Assembly (NCBI GenBank): GCA_963817135.1
Contig: CAWFNG010000002.1
Coordinates: forward strand, 186,001 to 250,000
DNA: 64,000 nucleotides
Origin: VAZQ01 sp963817135
GTDB taxonomy: Bacteria; Pseudomonadota; Alphaproteobacteria; Rhizobiales; Xanthobacteraceae
Reading direction: 5' to 3'
The translations under genes and the position numbers were made by a program. Each line of letters opens with the position of its first letter. Position 1 is the stretch's first letter. Below, one piece after another: positions 41,991-50,391 of the stretch. The notes beneath the pieces are model-generated. The model did not search any database and was not told where the DNA came from. It was given only the letters and a program-made list of their open reading frames with translations.

Positions 41991-42065
41991 CTACAGGCTT
42001 GCGCCCGAGGCTTTTATAACAGCGGCCCATTTGGGAATCTCGGATTGAATATAGGCGGCGAACGA
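41991..42065 (-). pseudogene. C-terminal scrap of a Bug-family receptor
   Basis: One frame reads SFAAYIQSEIPKWAAVIKAS then GASL and a stop, matching the last ~24 residues of Bug receptors (for example 'SEIxKWAxVIKASG'). No other part of the gene is present. Confidence 0.6.
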
Positions 42066-42110
42066 ACAGGCTCCGTTGCGCACAGCAGGAGCGCAAGGAT
42101 CGCGGAGAGG

Positions 42111-42216
42111 GTAGCCCGGATGGAGCGCAGCGAAATCCGGGGCGAAGCTTCCCGCATTACGCGGAGCCTGTCATCGGGCGGCGCTTTGCGCCGGCCGTTG
42201 GCTCCATTCGGGCTAC
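42111..42216. repeat. Intergenic palindrome pair, GTAGCCCGGATGGAGCG type
   Basis: Starts GTAGCCCGGATGGAGCGCAG and ends TGGCTCCATTCGGGCTAC, an inverted pair about 106 bp long with an inner GGCGCTTTGCGCC hairpin. It ends 4 nt from the stop codon of the hydratase gene and may act on that transcript. Confidence 0.7.
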
Positions 42217-42220
42217 AATC

Positions 42221-43003
42221 CTACACAAACTGAACCGCGATGCCGCCCAGCGCCCCGAAATCCGCGTGCAAAGTATCGCCCTTATGCGCGAACACCACCC
42301 GGGTGAATGAGCCGGCGAGCACCAAGTGACCGGGCTCGAGCGCAACGCCGTGGCTGCCGAGCTTGTTGGCAAGCCAGGCAACGCCCAGCGCGGGATGGCC
42401 GAGCACTCCCGCGGCCACGCCGGTCTCCTCGATCTCGGAATTCTTGTACATGATGCCGCCGACCCAGCGCAGGTCGACGTCAAGCGGAGCGACCGGGCGG
42501 CCGCCGATGACAATGCCGGCGGCGGCGCCGTTGTCCGCAACCGTATCGAAAATCTTACGCGGGTCCTGGAGCCGCGCGTCGACGATCTCGATTGCGGGTA
42601 TCACGTATTCGGTGGCGCGCAGCACTTCGGCAAGCCCGACGCCCGGGCCCTTCAGAGCCTTTCCCATAACAAAAGCAAGCTCGATCTCGACGCGCGGCCG
42701 GCAGAATTTATCGTGTGCGACCTTGGCGCCGTCCGCGATCATCATGTCGTCGAACAGATGACCGTAATCCGGCTCGTCGATCTGCGAGGAGCGCTGCATC
42801 GCTTTCGAGGTAAGTCCGACCTTGTGGCCGATGAGCTTGGCGCCGGCCGCCATTCTGCGCCGCGCGACCTCGCTGGAAATGGCATAGGAATCGTCCAGCG
42901 TGATATTCGGCCACGCCTGGGAGAGTTGGACAGCCTGTTTGCGGTCCTTCGCCGCGCCCATCAGGACATCGGCGGCTTTCCTGTGTTCGGCATCGGACAT
43001 CAT
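42221..43003 (-). CDS. hpaH: 2-oxo-hept-4-ene-1,7-dioate hydratase-like (HpaH/MhpD family)
   Basis: A 260-residue FAH-fold hydratase. It would add water to a 2-oxo-alkenoate formed in meta-cleavage pathways. Landmarks: GAKLIGHKVGLTSKAMQRSS, DEPDYGHLFDDMM, the metal ligands in PRVEIELAFVMG, EYVIPAIEIVDARLQDP, DNGAAAGIVIGG. The GHKVGLTSKAMQ pattern favours HpaH over MhpD. ATG 43003 is chosen; the frame begins at 43045. No homoprotocatechuate dioxygenase neighbour is in the window, so the physiological substrate is inferred. Confidence 0.75.
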   Translation of the reverse strand: MMSDAEHRKAADVLMGAAKDRKQAVQLSQAWPNITLDDSYAISSEVARRRMAAGAKLIGHKVGLTSKAMQRSSQIDEPDYGHLFDDMMIADGAKVAHDKFCRPRVEIELAFVMGKALKGPGVGLAEVLRATEYVIPAIEIVDARLQDPRKIFDTVADNGAAAGIVIGGRPVAPLDVDLRWVGGIMYKNSEIEETGVAAGVLGHPALGVAWLANKLGSHGVALEPGHLVLAGSFTRVVFAHKGDTLHADFGALGGIAVQFV

Positions 43004-43055
43004 GCTGATCTGTCCCGCTTTTCTTTTGCCAAAATCGCCGACCATGATTTGGCGT

Positions 43056-43130
43056 GGTCTTCATTGGAGCCCCCCAAGGTGCACTGAAAGACCACAGGGC
43101 CCCGGCGGTCAACCTCCCCGGGGCCTTTTT
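43056..43130 (+). ncRNA. Possible small RNA or leader with intrinsic terminator
   Basis: GTGGTCTT (43056-43063) pairs with AAGACCAC (43088-43095), followed by GGCCCCGG (43098-43105) pairing with CCGGGGCC (43118-43125) and TTTTT. The terminator points to the plus strand although both flanking genes are on the minus strand and no plus-strand gene precedes it, so a short plus-strand RNA is possible. Confidence 0.4.
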
Positions 43131-43147
43131 CATTTTTTGTTCAGAAA

Positions 43148-44326
43148 TTATTGGCTGCCGTTCGTCTGCGGCGCGCTGGCGCGTGCCAGCGCCGAGATGC
43201 GCGCCAAGATCGACTCGACCTCCGACCAGTTGACGGGAAACGGAAACACCGGGGGAGCCGGCGACATCTGTTCGACCACCGCCGGCGCTGTTTCCGACTG
43301 CGCCGAAATTAGCGACGTCGTCCCTTGCATTGCCGGCGCGCCCGTCGGCGACGGCGTTGTGGTCTCCGGCGTGGAACCCATATTGCCCAGGATCATGGGC
43401 AGGCCATCCTTGCCGCTGCCGATGATCACCACCTTCGAGTTCTGCGATTGCGCGAGCTGAAGCGTAGCCTCGATGCCGCGCCAACGCAGATAGGAGTCGG
43501 AGATGCCCTGCGCCACCGTCTGCTGAAAATCACGTATCCCCTGCGCCTCGATCGCCTTGCGCTCGGATTCCTTCTTTTCCCGTGCGATACGGAAACTGTA
43601 TTCCTCGGAAATGTAGTATTGCTCGATCTTGCGATTGATGGCGGTGACGATCTGTTCCGGCAGCTCGATCCCCAGAACGAGCGTATCGATGAGATTGATC
43701 ATGTTCCCCAGCGAGACTTTGTAAGCCTCGTAGTCCTCGGTCTCCTGGCGCTCCATGGACACCCGGTTCATCATCGACTCGGTGTGGCCGCGAATCTTGT
43801 CCTGGATCTCCTGGCGTGCCGTCGAATACACTTCCTCGGCGGTATAGGCGGAAATCACTTCGCGCATCCGGCTGCCGATTTCGGGAGTCACAAGGGTCGC
43901 GATGTAACCGGGCCCGATCGACTGGTGCAGCTGGGGCACCGAGTCGTGCTTTAACCTAAACCGAGTGTTGATCGTTGCTTTCAAGCTGACGCCATCCCTG
44001 CTGATGGCGTTGAAAGTATTGGTCGTCGATTGGAGCCGCAGGTCATAGAGAAACAGCCGGTTCCACGGCGCCTTGATCCGCAGACCTTCTTGTTTGAGCT
44101 GCCGCGGATCGAGCACCGTGCCGCCGCGAAAGCGCAGCCAGAGCACGCCGACCTGCCCGCTCGGCACGTTCACCACCATGTAGGGGTAGAGCACGACACC
44201 GATGAGCAGCATCGCCATCAGAAACAGCGACACATAGGTCAGATTTCTGAGCAACAGCCGCTGCCATCTCGGCTGCATGCGCACGCGCGGCGGCGCTCCG
44301 TCGAGCGACAGGGGGTAGGCGTTCAA
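43148..44326 (-). CDS. SPFH/band 7 membrane protein
   Basis: A 392-residue membrane protein: an N-terminal helix (LFLMAMLLIGVVLYPYMVV), an SPFH/band 7 domain (residues ~50-230; VPSGQVGVLWLRFRGGTVL, INTRFRLKHD), a coiled-coil (EEYSFRIAREKKESERKAIE), and a Pro/Thr-rich C-tail. Flotillin or HflK/C-like proteins scaffold membrane microdomains or regulate proteases. TTG 44326 is used because GGAG lies upstream and the N-terminus fits; the first ATG (44278) would start later. It is downstream of the CoxL-like gene by 16 nt. Confidence 0.75.
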   Translation of the reverse strand: MNAYPLSLDGAPPRVRMQPRWQRLLLRNLTYVSLFLMAMLLIGVVLYPYMVVNVPSGQVGVLWLRFRGGTVLDPRQLKQEGLRIKAPWNRLFLYDLRLQSTTNTFNAISRDGVSLKATINTRFRLKHDSVPQLHQSIGPGYIATLVTPEIGSRMREVISAYTAEEVYSTARQEIQDKIRGHTESMMNRVSMERQETEDYEAYKVSLGNMINLIDTLVLGIELPEQIVTAINRKIEQYYISEEYSFRIAREKKESERKAIEAQGIRDFQQTVAQGISDSYLRWRGIEATLQLAQSQNSKVVIIGSGKDGLPMILGNMGSTPETTTPSPTGAPAMQGTTSLISAQSETAPAVVEQMSPAPPVFPFPVNWSEVESILARISALARASAPQTNGSQ

Positions 44327-44342
44327 ATCTGCTCTCCGGAGG

Positions 44343-46748
44343 TCATTCTTGTGCCTGCCGGATGGCGGCAAGGACCCGCATCGGGGTAAGCGGGCATTCG
44401 TTGAGCTCCGCGCCGAGCGGCGCAAGCGCATCGCGTACCGCGTTGGCAATCGCGGCTGGCGGCGCGATGGCGCCGCCTTCGCCCATGCCTTTCACACCGT
44501 ATTCGGTATAGGGCGTAGGCGTCTGCATGTGCACGATCTTGATCGGCGGCAATTCGGCAGCGCATGGCACCAGATAGTCGGCAAGGCTCGCCGCCAGCGG
44601 CTGGCCTTGCGCATTATACGCGATCTCTTCGTATAGCGCAGTGCCGATGCCCTGCACCACTCCGCCTCGCACCTGACCATCGACGATCATCGGATTGATC
44701 ATGGTGCCGCAATCCTCCGCTACCGCAAAATCGAGAAGCTCGATCATGCCGGTCGCGGGGTCCACCGCCACCACCGCAGCATGGCTGGCATAGGAATAGA
44801 CGCCGGTGTCGATGCCGGGTTGATAGGTGGCGGTGACGCTCAATAACGGTTCAACCCCGGGCGGCAACGCTTCCATGCGCAGATGGGCGACGCGGGCAAT
44901 TTCCTCGACCGCCACCTCGCCGCCGCGGCCGACTACCTTTCCCTCCCGCAAGCGCACCTCGGCGGGGTCGCTCTGCAACAGGTGCGCGCCGATCTTGAGA
45001 ATCTTTTCCCGCAGCAGCCGCGTGGTATGGGCGACTGCCCCGCCGGCCATCACGATGCTGCGCGAGGCGATGGTGCCCATTCCAAAGGGGCAAAGGCCGG
45101 TATCGCCGTGCCGTACCGAGATCCTGGCGGGGTCGATGCCAAGCTCCTCATGCGCGATCTGCGCGAGCGTCGTCTCGAGTCCCTGCCCGTGCGACTGGAT
45201 TCCAACCATCAGCACCAGCGTTCCGTCCGGCATCAGTTGTGCCGTACAGCTTTCGTAGCCCGGGATGAACGGACTGCCGCGACTGACCCATTCGCCGCAA
45301 CCGTGGCCGGTCTGCTCGGAATAGCAGGCAAAGCCCACGCCGATGCGCCGGCCGTCCGGCTCGGCGCGGCGCTGACGCGCCCGCACGCGCGGCAGTTCGA
45401 TCGCTTGCGCGCAAAGTTTCAGCGCCCCGGAGTAGTCGCCGTTGTCGAATTTCAGATTGGCAACCGTGGTGTACGGCATCTGCGCCGCCGTCACCATATT
45501 GTCCAGGCGCAGTTCGACCGGGTCGCGGCCGACCATGCGCGCCAGCTCGTCCATGGTGCGCTCAATGGCAAAACACGCGCCGGGCCGGCCGACGCCGCGG
45601 TAAGGCCCGATCGGCGATTTGTTGGTGGCGACGGTAAAGGTCTTCACACGGTAGTTGCGGATGGCGTACGGGCCGGGAAGATTGCGCGCCGCCATTCCGG
45701 TTTCCAGAAACGGCCCGTTCGGCCACATCGCATAGGCGCCGCCATCCACGCTCAGTTCTACGTCGATGCCGAGCACCCGCCCGCGCTTGTCGGCGTAGGC
45801 CGTGACGAAATAATCGTGCTCCCGGGTATGCGTCGATGCCAGAAAATGCTCGTTGCGGTCCTCCACCCAGCGGACCGGATGATCGAGCAGGAGCGCAAGC
45901 GCGGCGACTGCCGCCTCTTCCGGCGACAGCCGCGCCTTCGAGCCGAACCCGCCGCCGACATCCGGGGCGATGACGCGGATGGCGCGCTCCTGGCGACCGA
46001 GCACTTCGGCAAGGCCGAGTCTTATTATATGCGGTACCTGCGTCGAGCTGTAGACGACCAGTTCGTCAAGCCGATGGTCGCGATAGGCAAACACTGCGCG
46101 GCCTTCGATCGGCATCGCAACTTGACGGCTCATGCGGTAACGGCGTTCGACCACGACCTCGGCCGCGCGCGCCGCCTCACCGAGGTCGCCACCTTGAAAT
46201 ACCCGTTCGATGAAAAGATTGCTGCCCCAGTTCTCATGCAGGAGCGCGGCAGGGTTCTCTCGTGCCGCGACACAATCGACAACGGCCGGCAACAGTTCGA
46301 AGTCGACCCGTACGGAACTGGCGATATCCTCGGCCTGCGCTCGGGTGCGAGCAACGCACGCGGCAATCGCCTCCCCGGCATAACGCACCTTCTCTCTCGC
46401 CAGCGGCGGATAGCCGGAAACCTTGAAGCCATTCACCTGGGGTACGGCGCGCAGCTCGCCGAGCGCTGGAAGATCGGCGGCGGTAAAGACCCGCTCTTGC
46501 GCTTCAAGGGGAATGCTGATTTCCTTGATTCGCGCGTGCGCGTGCGGACTGCGCACAAACGCGACCTCCTGGGTATTTGGCAGCGTCAGATCGGAAACAA
46601 ACTGGCCGCGGCCACGCAAATGCCGCGCGTCCTCTTTGCGCAGAAGCGATTGACCAACACCCCTGCCGACACTGCTGGCGGCGGCTTCCCCATCCCTGCG
46701 GTTGGGCCCGTGCTGCATTCCATCATTTTTGCTGCTGATCCCGTCCAT
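44343..46748 (-). CDS. CoxL-like xanthine dehydrogenase-family large subunit, orphan
   Basis: A 801-residue molybdopterin-binding subunit. It has GVGQSLLRKEDARHLRGRG at the start, APDVGGGFGSKARLSPEEAA, the loop SPIGPYRGVGRPGACFAIER, GIQSHGQGLETTLAQIAHEE, and TEYGVKGMGEGGAIAPPAAI with the catalytic Glu. The PYRGVGRP loop lacks the CO-dehydrogenase signature AYRCSFR, so it is probably an aldehyde/heterocycle-type hydroxylase. No FeS or FAD subunit gene is adjacent. ATG 46748 is chosen; 46718 is possible. Confidence 0.85.
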   Translation of the reverse strand: MDGISSKNDGMQHGPNRRDGEAAASSVGRGVGQSLLRKEDARHLRGRGQFVSDLTLPNTQEVAFVRSPHAHARIKEISIPLEAQERVFTAADLPALGELRAVPQVNGFKVSGYPPLAREKVRYAGEAIAACVARTRAQAEDIASSVRVDFELLPAVVDCVAARENPAALLHENWGSNLFIERVFQGGDLGEAARAAEVVVERRYRMSRQVAMPIEGRAVFAYRDHRLDELVVYSSTQVPHIIRLGLAEVLGRQERAIRVIAPDVGGGFGSKARLSPEEAAVAALALLLDHPVRWVEDRNEHFLASTHTREHDYFVTAYADKRGRVLGIDVELSVDGGAYAMWPNGPFLETGMAARNLPGPYAIRNYRVKTFTVATNKSPIGPYRGVGRPGACFAIERTMDELARMVGRDPVELRLDNMVTAAQMPYTTVANLKFDNGDYSGALKLCAQAIELPRVRARQRRAEPDGRRIGVGFACYSEQTGHGCGEWVSRGSPFIPGYESCTAQLMPDGTLVLMVGIQSHGQGLETTLAQIAHEELGIDPARISVRHGDTGLCPFGMGTIASRSIVMAGGAVAHTTRLLREKILKIGAHLLQSDPAEVRLREGKVVGRGGEVAVEEIARVAHLRMEALPPGVEPLLSVTATYQPGIDTGVYSYASHAAVVAVDPATGMIELLDFAVAEDCGTMINPMIVDGQVRGGVVQGIGTALYEEIAYNAQGQPLAASLADYLVPCAAELPPIKIVHMQTPTPYTEYGVKGMGEGGAIAPPAAIANAVRDALAPLGAELNECPLTPMRVLAAIRQAQE

Positions 46749-47073
46749 CTGCCTTGCCGCACCGTCGAGCATCCGCAGGGGCAGGTCAAGGCGCGGAGAC
46801 CGCCCTGCAAACTTGCACAACTGCGACCAAAAGCGGCAGCAATGGTAGCTGCAATGGGGTTAGCTTAGCCGGGCCATTGCAACAATGTAGTGGTCCGATT
46901 CCGAAGTTCGCCAGTGCTCGCGGCACGTTCAGGTGCGAACTTCGGAATCATAAGGACCACTAGCAACGTTATGATTTCTAGTGCGGTTTTGAATTTGAAG
47001 TTCCTAAACGAGCTTGCGGCCAGTAATGATAGGAACTTCAAATTCACCGCACTAGGCAGGCAATAGAGGGGCT
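46749..47073. other. 325-nt divergent intergenic region with repeat copy 4
   Basis: The CoxL-like gene leaves to the left and the ABC ATPase to the right. Repeat copy 4 occupies the middle (46887-47055) and ends 18 nt before the ATPase start, so it may carry or block its promoter. Confidence 0.6.
46887..47055 (-). repeat. 167-bp double-hairpin repeat, copy 4 (inverted)
   Basis: Module B comes first (TAGTGGTCCGATTCCGAAG closing GGACCACTAG) then module A in the reverse sense (CTAGTGCGGTTTTGAATTTG closing CAAATTCACCGCACTAG). Inverted relative to copies 1, 3 and 5. The first base of the left CTAG is changed to G. Confidence 0.9.
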
Positions 47074-47886
47074 ATGCAATCGACTGCGCCGTTTCTCGAA
47101 ATGGATGCCGTCGCGCTGCGCTATGGCGGCCCGGAGGGTACGCTCGCGCTCAACGGCACGTCGCTTAACGTGGCGCAAGGCGAATTTGCTGCCGTTGTCG
47201 GACCCTCCGGTTGCGGCAAGTCATCCTTGATGAAGCTCGTCACCGGGCTCCTGCCCTGCACCGAAGGCTCCATTCGTGTCGCCGGTGCGCCGGTCAGCGG
47301 CCCCCTGAAGATCGTCGGCATGGCATTTCAGAATCCGACCTTGCTGCCGTGGCGAAATACTTTGCTCAATACCATGCTGCCGCTGGAAATCGTGCGGCCG
47401 CATCGCGATCGCTTGCGCAAGGATTGGGACAAATATGTCGCGCAGGCGAAGGAGCTGCTCGCCGCGGTCGGGCTTGCCGGCTTTGAGGAGATGCAGCCGT
47501 GGATGCTCTCAGGCGGCATGCAGCAGCGCGCGAGCCTGTGCCGCGCGCTCATTCACAAGCCCGCGCTTCTTATGCTGGACGAGCCGTTCGGCGCGCTCGA
47601 CGCCTTCACCCGCGAAGAGCTATGGGGCGTGCTGCAGCAGCTGTGGCTTGAGCGCAAATTCACCTGCGTTCTGGTGACCCACGACCTGCGCGAAGCAACC
47701 TATCTCGCCGACCGGGTATTCGTCATGAGTGCGCGGCCCGGCCGCATCATTGCTACCCACCCGGTCAACCTGCCGCGGCCACGCACCGTGGAAAGCACGT
47801 TTGAGAAGGATTTCATTGACCTCGTGCACCTCATTCGTGGGGAGATTTCCCGGGTTCGCGGCGAAGCGGCGGCAGTCACGGCGTGA
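47074..47886 (+). CDS. ABC transporter ATPase (SsuB/TauB-like)
   Basis: A 270-residue ATPase of the nitrate/sulfonate/taurine importer class. Walker A GPSGCGKSS near residue 47, Q-loop AFQNPTLLPWRNT, signature LSGGMQQR, Walker B LLMLDEPFGALD, and the H-loop VTHDLREA are intact. No permease or receptor is adjacent; the closest partners are the same-class genes at 56.6-62.6 kb. GAGGGG lies before the ATG. Its 3' end overlaps the convergent acyl-CoA ligase gene by 11 nt. Confidence 0.88.
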   Translation: MQSTAPFLEMDAVALRYGGPEGTLALNGTSLNVAQGEFAAVVGPSGCGKSSLMKLVTGLLPCTEGSIRVAGAPVSGPLKIVGMAFQNPTLLPWRNTLLNTMLPLEIVRPHRDRLRKDWDKYVAQAKELLAAVGLAGFEEMQPWMLSGGMQQRASLCRALIHKPALLMLDEPFGALDAFTREELWGVLQQLWLERKFTCVLVTHDLREATYLADRVFVMSARPGRIIATHPVNLPRPRTVESTFEKDFIDLVHLIRGEISRVRGEAAAVTA

Positions 47887-49447
47887 ATGGTTTTTCCCGT
47901 GCGCCGTAGGCGGCATCGAGCTTCGCCTGCACCGCCGCGCGATCGACCTTGCCGGCGCCGTTCAACGGCAGCTCGGCGACCATAGCAACGAAGCGCGGGT
48001 GCGAATAGGCTGGTCCCTTTTCCAGACAATAGGCTTTGAGGTCATCGGCGCTGGTCGAGGAGCCCGCGCGCGGCACCACCATGGCAGCGGGAACGAAGCC
48101 TTTCACCGAGTGCCGCACCGGCACGACCGCGGCATTGGCGACGTCCGGGTGGGCAAACAACAGGTTCTCGACTTCCTTGGGATAGATGTTCTCGCCGCCG
48201 CAACTGAACATGTCGTCGACGCGGCCGCGGAAATAGAAGAATTCTTGCCTGTCCTTGCAGAATATGTCGCCGGTACGGAGCCAGCCATCGATGAGCTTTT
48301 GCCGCGTGATTTCCGGCTCGTTGTAATAGCCGAGGCATACATAGGGAGATCGAATCAAGAGCTCGCCTTCGCTTGCGTCGTTGCCGTCCGCATCGACGAG
48401 GCGCAGCTCCATCTCCGGAGTAGGCACTCCCGGGCTGCCGCGCGGCACCGGCCGCCCGTCGATGGGAGCGCGCAGCGGGCTGCCGCCCTCGGTCAGCCCG
48501 TAACTTTCTGAAACTTCGACATGCGGCAGCGCACGCTCGACGGCATCGAGCAATTCCGGCGTCACTACCGCCGAGCCTATGGTCATGCTGCGCAGCGCAC
48601 TGAGATCGAGCGTCTTGAGGAACTCGCGATGCTGCAGAAACATGGTAAACACCGCGGCCACGCCGCGCGAATAGGTGCACCTGTATTTCGCCAAGGCTTC
48701 GAGATAGGCGCGCGGCTCGTAACGGGGCATCAGTACGAACGAGCCGCCGGCGTAGAGCATCGGCTTGACGGTGCCGCGCAGGGCATTCTTGTGAAATAGC
48801 GGGAGCGCAACCATTCCCCGGTCGCTCGGTGCCGCCGGCCAGTAGCGCTGGTTATAGGCGACGTACCACAGCATGCCGCTGTGCGTCATGATCGCGCCTT
48901 TGGGGCGGCCGGTCGAGCCGGAAGTATAGGGCTGAAAGGCTTGCACATTCTCCCCGATGACGGGAGGTTCGATGGGAGCGGCAGGCTTTTCCATTTCCGC
49001 ATCGAACGAGAGGAAACCGGTCCCGCCCTGGTCGAGCAGAAGGCGCGTGCGCAGCCGCAGCTCCCCGCCCAAGGCGGCCACTTCGCGATGGGCGGAAGGA
49101 TCGAACAGCGCGGCAACACAACCGGCATCACTGATGATTTCCTTGAGGGTGGCGGCGGCAAGCCTGGTATTGAGCGGGAGCGGGATTGCACCCATGCGCA
49201 TCGCGCCGAAGAAGAACTCCACGAACTCGGTGCGGTTGCCGACCACCATGGCGACGCGCTCGCCTGCGCGCACGCCAAGCCGCGCGAGCATGCGCGCGAC
49301 CGCGTCCATGCGACTATCGAGTTGCGCATAGGTGGAAGCGCGCTCGCGGCCCCCGAACAGATCGATGATGGCCACTTTGTCCGGAACGCGCGCTCGCGCG
49401 GCATCGAAGAAATAGCCGAGATTGCGCCGGCGATTGTCGTTTTGCAT
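47876..49447 (-). CDS. Acyl-CoA synthetase (AMP-binding family)
   Basis: A 523-residue class I adenylate-forming enzyme: P-loop YTSGSTGRPKGAIMT, core VEVSESYGLTEGGSP, YPKEVENLLFAHPDV, hinge FYFRGRVDDMFSCGGENIYP and the C-terminal LPLNGAGKVDR with the catalytic Lys. It activates a carboxylic acid with ATP and CoA. The acid (aryl or fatty) cannot be deduced; the usual Gly-rich specificity loop is not diagnostic. It is monocistronic and convergent with the ABC ATPase. Confidence 0.88.
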   Translation of the reverse strand: MQNDNRRRNLGYFFDAARARVPDKVAIIDLFGGRERASTYAQLDSRMDAVARMLARLGVRAGERVAMVVGNRTEFVEFFFGAMRMGAIPLPLNTRLAAATLKEIISDAGCVAALFDPSAHREVAALGGELRLRTRLLLDQGGTGFLSFDAEMEKPAAPIEPPVIGENVQAFQPYTSGSTGRPKGAIMTHSGMLWYVAYNQRYWPAAPSDRGMVALPLFHKNALRGTVKPMLYAGGSFVLMPRYEPRAYLEALAKYRCTYSRGVAAVFTMFLQHREFLKTLDLSALRSMTIGSAVVTPELLDAVERALPHVEVSESYGLTEGGSPLRAPIDGRPVPRGSPGVPTPEMELRLVDADGNDASEGELLIRSPYVCLGYYNEPEITRQKLIDGWLRTGDIFCKDRQEFFYFRGRVDDMFSCGGENIYPKEVENLLFAHPDVANAAVVPVRHSVKGFVPAAMVVPRAGSSTSADDLKAYCLEKGPAYSHPRFVAMVAELPLNGAGKVDRAAVQAKLDAAYGAREKPFTP

Positions 49448-49862
49448 AAAGCGGCCGTTTAGGGAGATGCCTTCCGGCGCGTCAAGCCGGTGTTGCCCAT
49501 AAGAGCCTCACCTCCAGGCTGTCGGTTTTGCTCGCCATAAAAAAAAGCCCCGACGAGTTCGGGGCTTTAAGTGAAGGAGGAAACGCCCATGATTAGGCAG
49601 CCACAAGATTGCCTGTTTTGCCGGCTCTGCCAACCAAAATTCGCCTTCTTTCTGAACATTCGCAAGCAGGTGTAGCGTTTCTGCCACAGTATTTGCTCAC
49701 TAGTGCGGTGAATTTGAAGTTCCTATCATAGCCGGCCGCAAGCTCGTTTAGGAACTTCAAATTCAAAACCGCACTAGAATCATAACGTTGCTAGTGGTCC
49801 TTAGATTCCGAAGTTCGCACTTGAGCGTGCCGCGAGCACTGGCGAACTTCGGAATCGGACCA
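49448..49862. other. 415-nt intergenic region: terminator and repeat copy 5
   Basis: A strong terminator (49541-49568) and repeat copy 5 (49700-49866) are here. A 28-residue forward ORF with GAAGGAGG upstream (49589-49675) and a 30-residue reverse ORF that ends at the terminator are possible but unsupported. Confidence 0.5.
49541..49568 (-). terminator. Rho-independent terminator (minus strand)
   Basis: AAAGCCCCGA and TTCGGGGCTTT form the hairpin; read on the minus strand it is followed by a run of eight T. It lies downstream of the minus-strand TPP-enzyme/CMD pair (about 300 nt away), so it may end that operon. Confidence 0.7.
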
Positions 49863-49866
49863 CTAG
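49700..49866 (+). repeat. 167-bp double-hairpin repeat, copy 5 (A then B)
   Basis: Same order and lengths as copies 1 and 3. Linker AATCATAACGTTG. The final CTAG supplies the stop codon (TAG on the minus strand, 49863-49865) of the CMD-family gene. Confidence 0.9.
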
Positions 49867-50387
49867 ATGTCGAAGCCCTGATTAATCGCCGCAAACATCT
49901 GATAAAACCCGGAAACGACCACAATCTCGACCAGGCCTTCTCTGCCCCACTCAGCAACGGCGCGCGCTTGCAGTTCGTCCGGCACCGGCAGCCAGGCCGT
50001 CGTCTTCTCAAGGACTGCGTGCACAAGCGAATATGGGTGCGGCAGCGCGTCCGTACGCCCGGCACTGATGCTGTCCACGATGTCGCGCAAAAGTCCGGCG
50101 GCGAGCGCGTGCTGCACGTGGTCATGCCACTCGAAGGAGGCATTTGTTGCTCGCGCGACTGAGAGCACAATGAATTGATAGATCGGCCGCGGAAGTACGC
50201 CTTCGAATTTCAGGAAAAAGCCCAGCTCTTCGACACGTCGCGCGAGTTCCGGGTGATTGAGCAGCGCGATATACGGCCCGCCGAAGCCCTCGCCGCGCGC
50301 CTTGCGCTTTGCCGATATCGCGGCAAAGAGCGCGCGGCCGGCAGGCGGCAGGGAAGCGGGCTCCATCGCCAGTTCTGTCATTTTCAT
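49863..50387 (-). CDS. Carboxymuconolactone decarboxylase/AhpD-like protein
   Basis: A 174-residue CMD-fold protein. Landmarks: FGGPYIALLNHPELARRVEE, FIVLSVARATNASFEWHDHV and LVEIVVVSGFYQMFAAIN. The AhpD-type CxxC is absent, with WHDH at that region, so a disulphide role is unlikely; many such proteins accompany catabolic clusters. ATG 50387 is chosen. Only 4 nt separate it from the upstream TPP-enzyme gene. The stop codon lies in repeat copy 5. Confidence 0.82.
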   Translation of the reverse strand: MKMTELAMEPASLPPAGRALFAAISAKRKARGEGFGGPYIALLNHPELARRVEELGFFLKFEGVLPRPIYQFIVLSVARATNASFEWHDHVQHALAAGLLRDIVDSISAGRTDALPHPYSLVHAVLEKTTAWLPVPDELQARAVAEWGREGLVEIVVVSGFYQMFAAINQGFDI

Positions 50388-50391
50388 CGCT

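Larger units (their letters stand above)
41900..42220. other. 321-nt intergenic region with palindromes and a gene scrap
   Basis: It contains two GTAGCCCGGAT-type elements (41934-41970 and 42111-42216) on either side of a Bug-receptor tail remnant (41991-42065). Nothing else is seen. Confidence 0.6.

Noticed and set aside
44343..46748. Aerobic CO dehydrogenase (CoxL) assignment
   Set aside because: The active-site loop is PYRGVGRP rather than AYRCSFR and coxM/coxS are absent.
36062..47047. Small ORFs starting in the repeats (36062-36274, 46865-47047) with residues NDRNFKFT or NFKFK
   Set aside because: They are translations of the hairpin repeat and its flanks, with no conserved protein beyond the repeat. 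Only the copy-1 ATG leads into a real gene.
49589..49675. 28-residue cysteine-containing ORF with GAAGGAGG upstream
   Set aside because: No homologue known to me and it sits between a minus-strand terminator and a repeat; not enough to call it a gene.
30855..49866. CRISPR array
   Set aside because: The five repeats are 167 bp, palindromic, kilobases apart and in both orientations, with no regular spacers and no cas genes.
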